Assembly: GCA_965232255.1 (NCBI GenBank)
Contig: OZ246962.1
Coordinates: forward strand, 3,827,575 to 3,891,574
Reading direction: 5' to 3'
DNA: 64,000 bases
From: Endozoicomonas sp965232255
GTDB taxonomy: Bacteria; Pseudomonadota; Gammaproteobacteria; Pseudomonadales; Endozoicomonadaceae
This document shows, one piece after another, positions 58,985 through 64,000 of this stretch. A program made the position numbers and the translations under genes. Numbering within the stretch: the stretch's first letter is position 1; every line of letters begins with the position of its first letter. The notes under the pieces are model-generated. The model was given only the letters and a program-made list of their open reading frames with translations. It was not told the DNA's origin and made no database searches.

Positions 58985-61923
58985 CGGTTCTCTCTCCAGA
59001 ATCGGCGAATGACCGGTAATGAATTCACTTTTTCCAGGGAAGTCTGAATACACTCTGTACCTACGCAGACTTTCCCGCCGTCATTTCCCCTGGAAATAAT
59101 GGTAGGAGCCGGTGCCAGGGAGGATTGCTTGAGCGCCATGCGACGATCCGACTTAACCAATGCCGAATTGCCGTTGCCATCAAGATCAAACATAGCGGCG
59201 CCATTTTCGATATTCACGGCGTACAGGTAATTAACACCTGAGCCTGGTGAACAAGTTGCGGGAGCACTGGTGATTGGGGCAAACGAGCTAAACAGCAATA
59301 CGCCATTGAAAATCACTGCCTTGCTCAACACTTTTTCACCGCTTTGCTCAAGCTCCATGAACCAGCCCTTGGCATTGGTCAGACTGGACAAAGCCGCTGA
59401 GCGCTGAGCGGACGTGCCTTGCTGCAACAAATTACTGGTCGCATTATATAAATTTGCCTCAGTGTAAGGCTGACCGACCACATAGCCATAATTGGCCGGA
59501 GCACTAGTCACATGAGGATCCTGAATCACATATACCCGATCATTGACGTCAGTATTCAAGGGGCTTGGGCGATAGCCACTGCCGGCGGCAATGTTCAGAT
59601 AGCGACTATCTTTCCCCAAAGCCACTGTCACCGGCTCAAAAAAACGTCGGGCGTCAGTCGTTGTACTGCCTGACAGCTTGGCGATCACGCCACCGGTAGC
59701 AAAATTTGCTGCCCCACTGTTACTTTGATTGATGTCGATGCGAAAAATCTGCCCCCCAGTATCGCCACCAAAAATCACATCCACAGCACCATCGCGATCC
59801 ATATCAAGAGGTGTAAGGCTGCCTGGAATGCTGTAGCGCATGGCAGAAATATTCAGATCAGAATTGCTGCTTGAAGCACGCCATAACATCTGGCCGCTCT
59901 GCGCATCCACCATAAATACAGCGTTGCCAATGTTGCTGTCCTGAATAGTTGTATGATTATCAATAGCCACGTCATAGCCACCGCCAAACAGCAGCACACG
60001 ACGCCTATTGCCATTCCAATTCACCTGAACCAGTTTGGGCGCCGACCAGGTTTGTCCAAGACGACCAAAGTCGCCAATGGGATCAGCCTGGTGATCGTTA
60101 TCAATATCTCCCCTGATCACCCATTTAAGCACCGGCTGGCTCCTGTCGGTCACGTCTAGGGCGTAGATATTATTGCCACCCCGGCGCATGGTCAGGTACA
60201 GATAAACATGGTCACCTGAATCGACACCACCATTGTTGCTCGACAAAATGTCGCCATCGCCATCAGCGTCATTGACCCAGACGGTCATGGGTCCGTCCAT
60301 ACCATAGACTTTTTGTACACCCCCCCGGACAAAACCATCCCGGTAAATTTTTAAATTACCCAGCAAATCCTCGGGAATAAAAGAAAACTCAGTAGTACCA
60401 TCATCAGCATTAACAGCGTGTAAAAAACCATCGTTAGTGGTGAAAAATACTGTTTTATCCACCGTAGAACCACTCTGGTTTTTATAATAAGTAATCGCCT
60501 GTGGCTGGGTATGCATGGGATCACCAATACTTGCCCTATTATCACCGGTAGAGCCATCGCTGTCCTGATCATCGACATCAACGCCGCGTCCCCAGCGCAA
60601 AACGCTGCTGGTTTCGGCTGCGCTGGCAGTACCAAGCATGGCGTCGGTAATATTGCTGTTGCTTTCATGCAGGCGGTTAGTCGATGAGCTTAAATTGACA
60701 TTGCGATCACCAGTCGTATTGGTAAAGACCGGACGCGACTGGCTCAGCTTTTCTGCCATGCCACCGGACTCCACTGTTTTACCATCAGCGTTGCTGCTCC
60801 AGTAGCTTCTGGCCGTATCAGAGAAAAACGCTGTGGTCGGGTCAATGGCCGGATTACCGTTGGCATCGTATAGCTTATTGTTGCTGCCAAGGCGATAACG
60901 CTTTAAGTTGCCCATCCACCCAGGCCCGACGCCCGGTTTGAACACGATGTAATAAACGTCTTCAGCAGTTTCCAGGGCATTAAAGGCACTGACAGATGTG
61001 GCTGGAGCAGCAAATGTCGAGTCCTCTGCATTGACTCGCAGCAAAATATCGCTCAGCGCTTTACTCAGCTGCCCCGAATTACTGGCCTCATAATATTTGC
61101 CACCGCCGTGATTGGCTGCGCTGGTCAGCAGGGCCGGCGGTGCACCACCGAAACCAGCGATGGTATAGGTAGAAATATACTGATCACCTGGAATACCCGG
61201 GCGTACATCATTGTTATTCATGTACCAGGCAAGCTCATCCAGACAGGCGCCCTCACCGCTGCACCGACTGCTCAGGCCCCCAGGCAAGCTCATGCCACTA
61301 ATCAGCCCCTGAATGGCACCATTGGCACTATCGTCATAAAAGGGAGCACCGTCAGTAAACAGAACAATAGAACTTTTCTGACACTGGGAAACAATGGGGG
61401 ATTGGTAAGTCGAACCATTTTTTGCGGCAGAAACACTTTGTCGCTCAAATCTGGGCGTACGACCAGCGAAGTACAGATAGGCTTCGTAGAAAGCCTCACT
61501 CAGAGGCGTCAAACCCGCGGCGGAATAACCATTGACAACACTGACTGCTCCCTGACGCCCCGTGGTAATATCTTCAGAGGCAAAATCAACGTTACCACCT
61601 TCGCTATCCCAGTACGTCGCACTGACAACACATGCTCCCAAAAACCTTCTGACGCAACTGGTATATGTCCAGGAGTTGAAACTCATCAAGCTGATATTGA
61701 TACCTTCAGCTGCATTGAGAAAATCCCTGACGGCTTCTTTAGTGATGTCCAGTCGGCTTTTACTGCCATACATAGCATTCATACTGCCGGATGTGTCGAT
61801 CAAAACAAGTACGTTGGATTGATTGTTCCCCGGCAAGTTTTTAACAAACAGTTCCGTGTCGTCCGCTTTTGCGACCACGGCCATGAACAGCAACACAAAG
61901 ATTATTTTCAACGGCACAATCAC
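58981..61923 (-). CDS. pilY1: PilY1: pilus-tip adhesin with vWA domain and C-terminal beta-propeller
   Basis: A 980-aa exported protein (signal peptide MIVPLKIIFVLLFMAVVAKA). A vWA domain at about 35-300 has the metal site DTSGSM and the later LFTDGAP. The C-terminal PilY1 propeller has repeated calcium-type loops such as DQDSDGSTGDN, DADGDGD and DMDRDGAVDVIFGGD. PilY1 sits at the pilus tip, supports pilus extension and can act as an adhesin and mechanosensor. It uses a GTG start at 61923 (an alternative GTG at 61917 is better spaced from AAAGGA) and is the longest gene of the operon. Confidence 0.95.
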   Translation of the reverse strand: MIVPLKIIFVLLFMAVVAKADDTELFVKNLPGNNQSNVLVLIDTSGSMNAMYGSKSRLDITKEAVRDFLNAAEGINISLMSFNSWTYTSCVRRFLGACVVSATYWDSEGGNVDFASEDITTGRQGAVSVVNGYSAAGLTPLSEAFYEAYLYFAGRTPRFERQSVSAAKNGSTYQSPIVSQCQKSSIVLFTDGAPFYDDSANGAIQGLISGMSLPGGLSSRCSGEGACLDELAWYMNNNDVRPGIPGDQYISTYTIAGFGGAPPALLTSAANHGGGKYYEASNSGQLSKALSDILLRVNAEDSTFAAPATSVSAFNALETAEDVYYIVFKPGVGPGWMGNLKRYRLGSNNKLYDANGNPAIDPTTAFFSDTARSYWSSNADGKTVESGGMAEKLSQSRPVFTNTTGDRNVNLSSSTNRLHESNSNITDAMLGTASAAETSSVLRWGRGVDVDDQDSDGSTGDNRASIGDPMHTQPQAITYYKNQSGSTVDKTVFFTTNDGFLHAVNADDGTTEFSFIPEDLLGNLKIYRDGFVRGGVQKVYGMDGPMTVWVNDADGDGDILSSNNGGVDSGDHVYLYLTMRRGGNNIYALDVTDRSQPVLKWVIRGDIDNDHQADPIGDFGRLGQTWSAPKLVQVNWNGNRRRVLLFGGGYDVAIDNHTTIQDSNIGNAVFMVDAQSGQMLWRASSSNSDLNISAMRYSIPGSLTPLDMDRDGAVDVIFGGDTGGQIFRIDINQSNSGAANFATGGVIAKLSGSTTTDARRFFEPVTVALGKDSRYLNIAAGSGYRPSPLNTDVNDRVYVIQDPHVTSAPANYGYVVGQPYTEANLYNATSNLLQQGTSAQRSAALSSLTNAKGWFMELEQSGEKVLSKAVIFNGVLLFSSFAPITSAPATCSPGSGVNYLYAVNIENGAAMFDLDGNGNSALVKSDRRMALKQSSLAPAPTIISRGNDGGKVCVGTECIQTSLEKVNSLPVIRRFWRENR

Positions 61924-61936
61924 ATTCCTTTGCGGG

Positions 61937-62266
61937 CTAAAAACCCATCGGTAGCACTCTTAACACTTGGGTCGTGTTGGGTATCCAGGTCATCACTGCT
62001 GGTTGACCGTTAATGCCATCTAGCCCTTCAACGCCCAACTGGGTACTGAACCGCGTCAGCTCGACAACAGTACGATTGTCGAATAAAAAGCGTTTTGGTG
62101 TGCAGTTCAAACATTCGTAGGCCCAGATCAGGCCTGACGTCTTACCCTGGAAAGTCACTTCCAGTTTAATGAACTCACCAGCCTCTTCATAAAATTCTTC
62201 AACGCCAAGCGCTGGCCCCGTGAAACCAAGCAACAGACAAAATGCTTTTAGCAACTTGATCATCAA
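61937..62266 (-). CDS. Small periplasmic protein in pil operon (PilY2-like by position)
   Basis: A 109-aa protein with a signal peptide (MMIKLLKAFCLLLGFTGPALG). Two cysteines (YECLNC) may form a disulphide. In Pseudomonas the small gene pilY2 lies between pilY1 and pilE. Here the small gene lies between pilX and pilY1 and has no obvious sequence match to PilY2 that I can confirm. Its start overlaps the pilX stop, so it is translationally coupled and likely helps pilus assembly. Confidence 0.8.
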   Translation of the reverse strand: MMIKLLKAFCLLLGFTGPALGVEEFYEEAGEFIKLEVTFQGKTSGLIWAYECLNCTPKRFLFDNRTVVELTRFSTQLGVEGLDGINGQPAVMTWIPNTTQVLRVLPMGF

Positions 62267-62730
62267 TTTCCCCCCGGAATCACATCAATAAAAATTATTC
62301 CCAACGTCTGACTGGAATGTGCGCCGTTGCCGTTCAGCGTCGCGACACTATCAAGCTCGAACACTCGGCTAATATTGCGATCGATGCTGTATCCCGGAGG
62401 CGGTGGTGCATCTTTGATGTATCGAAGCATGACGTTCTGACAAATTTCTCCAGCCACGCCACACTGTCCTGGATTACCAATGACTGAGAGGTTTTGATCA
62501 CCATCAAGGGCATTGTGAAAATTGATCGGATTGGCTTCGAGAAACGTGAGCTGATTTTCCAGCTCGCTGTAGGCTACCTGGTAAACCTCAATCGTACGCT
62601 GCTCATTGCCCACCGTTACCTCTTCGAGCATGGCAGTTTCCATCACGAACAGGCCGGAAAAAACCATAATCAGCATGACGATCATCACTGTCAGCAAGAA
62701 CGAACCACGCTGCTTGTTGGGACTGTTCAC
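62263..62730 (-). CDS. pilX: Minor pilin PilX
   Basis: A 155-aa protein with an N-terminal pilin-like hydrophobic helix: KQRGSFLLTVMIVMLIMVFSG. The signature differs from FTLIE in having no Glu5 at the usual place, a known feature of PilX. It primes pilus assembly with PilV, PilW and PilY1. Its start overlaps pilW's stop and its stop overlaps the PilY2-like gene, both by ATGA. Confidence 0.9.
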   Translation of the reverse strand: MNSPNKQRGSFLLTVMIVMLIMVFSGLFVMETAMLEEVTVGNEQRTIEVYQVAYSELENQLTFLEANPINFHNALDGDQNLSVIGNPGQCGVAGEICQNVMLRYIKDAPPPPGYSIDRNISRVFELDSVATLNGNGAHSSQTLGIIFIDVIPGGN

Positions 62731-63527
62731 AATATCAACCCTGTGTTGTTTAAGCGGACAGCGGTGCTGTAGATGTATCGGGGGGTCTGATCATTAAACG
62801 ACTCATTCCCACTGTTAAGCAGGTTATAAGTGCGGATCCGTTGCGCAAAAACCCGCGAAGGCTCACCGGCACTGACCAACACACCAACCCGGATGCCTCT
62901 TACCTCCTGCCAGTCGCTGACAGCGGACGCGGTGACGTATTTATCAATAATGGTGGTACCTGTCGGCCCAACACCATAAACAGCCTGAAGCCTCTCTACC
63001 CCTTGAACCAGAGCCAGAGGATTACCAGGCGCCCTGACTGCTCCCGATACGGGGTCATAGCCGATACAAAACAGTGTGCTGATATTGCTATTGGCAGCAT
63101 CGGACGCCACATAATAAACATCTGCCGTCAATGCACCGTCTGGCACCAGCCCACCGGCGCAATCATGACGACTCCCGGTATTTGGATCAGCTTGTGGTTC
63201 GTACTGGATGGCAATCCGATCACTGTCAGTACCACCACCATCTTGGGTACAGACAGGAGCGCCCAGACAATTGCCGGTGTAAAATGGCTGCGCTGGCAAC
63301 GTCTGGGCATCAATTCGATAACCGGCCCGACGCAGCTCCCGGCTCATAACGTAAAGACTGTGGCGACCATTTTCCTGGGCAGTGGCAATAAATTCATTCA
63401 CATTGGTGGAACGGCTATTACTAATCATCAGTTGCAGCGCACTGCCGGCAACAATCAGCCCGATCATAAACGCCAACATCATTTCAATAATGCTAAATCC
63501 CTGTTGCTGCCTGGCTGATCTGGTCAT
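62727..63527 (-). CDS. pilW: Minor pilin PilW
   Basis: A 266-aa prepilin-like protein with leader MTRSARQQQG and helix FSIIEMMLAFMIGLIVAGSALQL, including Glu5. PilW family length and position are typical. It forms the tip complex with PilV, PilX and PilY1. It starts 3 nt after the pilV stop and overlaps pilX by 4 bp. Confidence 0.93.
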   Translation of the reverse strand: MTRSARQQQGFSIIEMMLAFMIGLIVAGSALQLMISNSRSTNVNEFIATAQENGRHSLYVMSRELRRAGYRIDAQTLPAQPFYTGNCLGAPVCTQDGGGTDSDRIAIQYEPQADPNTGSRHDCAGGLVPDGALTADVYYVASDAANSNISTLFCIGYDPVSGAVRAPGNPLALVQGVERLQAVYGVGPTGTTIIDKYVTASAVSDWQEVRGIRVGVLVSAGEPSRVFAQRIRTYNLLNSGNESFNDQTPRYIYSTAVRLNNTGLIL

Positions 63528-63530
63528 TAT

Positions 63531-64000
63531 TTAATTCCGGTTATAACTAAACTCAACTTGCTGGCGGGTGGCGAGAGCCCCCTGCTCGGCACTTCTTGAA
63601 TCCCAGCCGATGGTGATACGTACTGAGGCACCGGCACCACACGGTGTCGGACAATCAATAGCAATACTTGGATTAATAACGTCGTTGGCGTTTTTACACA
63701 TCAGTTCATGCACATCAAAAGCGGCCATTTGAGTTGCGGTACAGACAGTGCCAATACACTGGACAGGCGTTGAAGCACAGTAAGAGGATAAATTATTAGA
63801 TGCATTTGCGGCCGCTGTCTGATATGAGGAACTGTCCAGCCCCCCTGGATTCAGCTTCATTAATTCAGCAGCAGCATTAGCCAGCCACAGCGCTTGCGAG
63901 CGTTGAATGCTGTCATGGGTCGAGCGCAGTGCCTGGCTATGCATACCTGCTACGGCGATTACGCCACTGACAAAAATCAGTACGCCCACCATCACTTCAA
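63531..64000 (-). CDS. pilV: Minor pilin PilV, 5'-truncated by window edge
   Basis: The frame runs through the edge: the codons before the apparent GTG at 63995 complete a pilin motif ending EVMVGVLIF, so the visible protein begins at Glu5 of the mature pilin. The leader and first residues lie beyond the window. Visible features are the hydrophobic helix EVMVGVLIFVSGVIAVAG and cysteine pairs. It is the first visible gene of pilV-pilW-pilX-PilY2-like-pilY1-pilE; fimU is probably next upstream. Confidence 0.93.
   Translation of the reverse strand, partial: EVMVGVLIFVSGVIAVAGMHSQALRSTHDSIQRSQALWLANAAAELMKLNPGGLDSSSYQTAAANASNNLSSYCASTPVQCIGTVCTATQMAAFDVHELMCKNANDVINPSIAIDCPTPCGAGASVRITIGWDSRSAEQGALATRQQVEFSYNRN

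Noticed and set aside
61108..62013. 301-aa open frame opposite pilY1
   Set aside because: Antisense shadow of a clearly coding gene; no domain recognised and no start signals.
1..64000. tRNA, rRNA and riboswitch genes
   Set aside because: All gaps were scanned by eye; no cloverleaf-like or rRNA-like sequence and no recognisable riboswitch core was seen.

Overview
The window looks like a chromosomal segment of a marine, host-associated gammaproteobacterium, most likely Endozoicomonas or a close relative (Oceanospirillales). Two things point there. Housekeeping gene order is Pseudomonas-like (proA-rsfS-rlmH-mrdA-rodA-mltB-rlpA-dacA-ybeD-lipB-lipA, lptE-holA, mpl-ubiX, pilVWXY1E). The gaps between these core genes carry lineage-specific genes with eukaryote-type domains. 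This is an inference from gene content; no 16S rRNA or tRNA gene is present to test it.

Layout. 1-2.1 kb: a truncated acidic-tailed protein and a 238-aa protein with a CARD-like helical segment. 2.1-10.2 kb: leuS, ridA, a long DedA-family protein, a flavin reductase, an RmlD-like reductase and a REC-PAS-histidine kinase. 10.2-19.4 kb: proA, rsfS, rlmH, two accessory genes, then the rod-shape and cell-wall cluster mrdA-rodA-mltB-rlpA. 19.4-21.05 kb: an IS200/IS605-family transposon with divergent tnpA and tnpB. 21.05-23.7 kb: a coiled-coil gene and a bacterial TRAF-like protein (degenerate RING, TRAF zinc finger, coiled coil, TRAF-C/MATH). 24-27.7 kb: dacA-ybeD-lipB-lipA, with a deleted IS200/IS605 derivative between lipB and lipA. 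28-30.4 kb: a DUF3581 gene converging on lptE-holA. 30.5-35.3 kb: a WD40-like propeller protein, a small Cys-containing protein, and DUF969-DUF979-pcp. 35.6-42.4 kb: a secreted nine-repeat Ig-like protein, a secreted DUF3472-like protein, a catalase behind an FNR/ANR-type box, and two small hypotheticals. 42.5-46.4 kb: mpl-ubiX, a pyrophosphate-type phosphofructokinase, and a small membrane-anchored RING protein. 46.4-53 kb: a signalling operon (giant hybrid kinase, CheR, REC-PAS-GGDEF) and a 35-aa membrane peptide. 53.2-58.5 kb: pilD-coaE, nadE, and a FimX-like degenerate GGDEF/EAL protein. 58.6-64 kb: the minor-pilin operon pilV-W-X-(Y2-like)-Y1-E, with pilV cut by the window edge.

How it fits together. 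The core genes cover envelope elongation, lipoate synthesis, NAD and CoA synthesis, and twitching motility (pilD, fimX, pilVWXY1E). The accessory genes (CARD-like, TRAF-like, RING, WD40-like) resemble parts of eukaryotic ubiquitin and innate-immune signalling. The most interesting possibility here is that they are host-directed effectors. They lie singly, at separate gaps in the core gene order. TnpB-encoding IS200/IS605 sequences or their relics also sit in several of these gaps.
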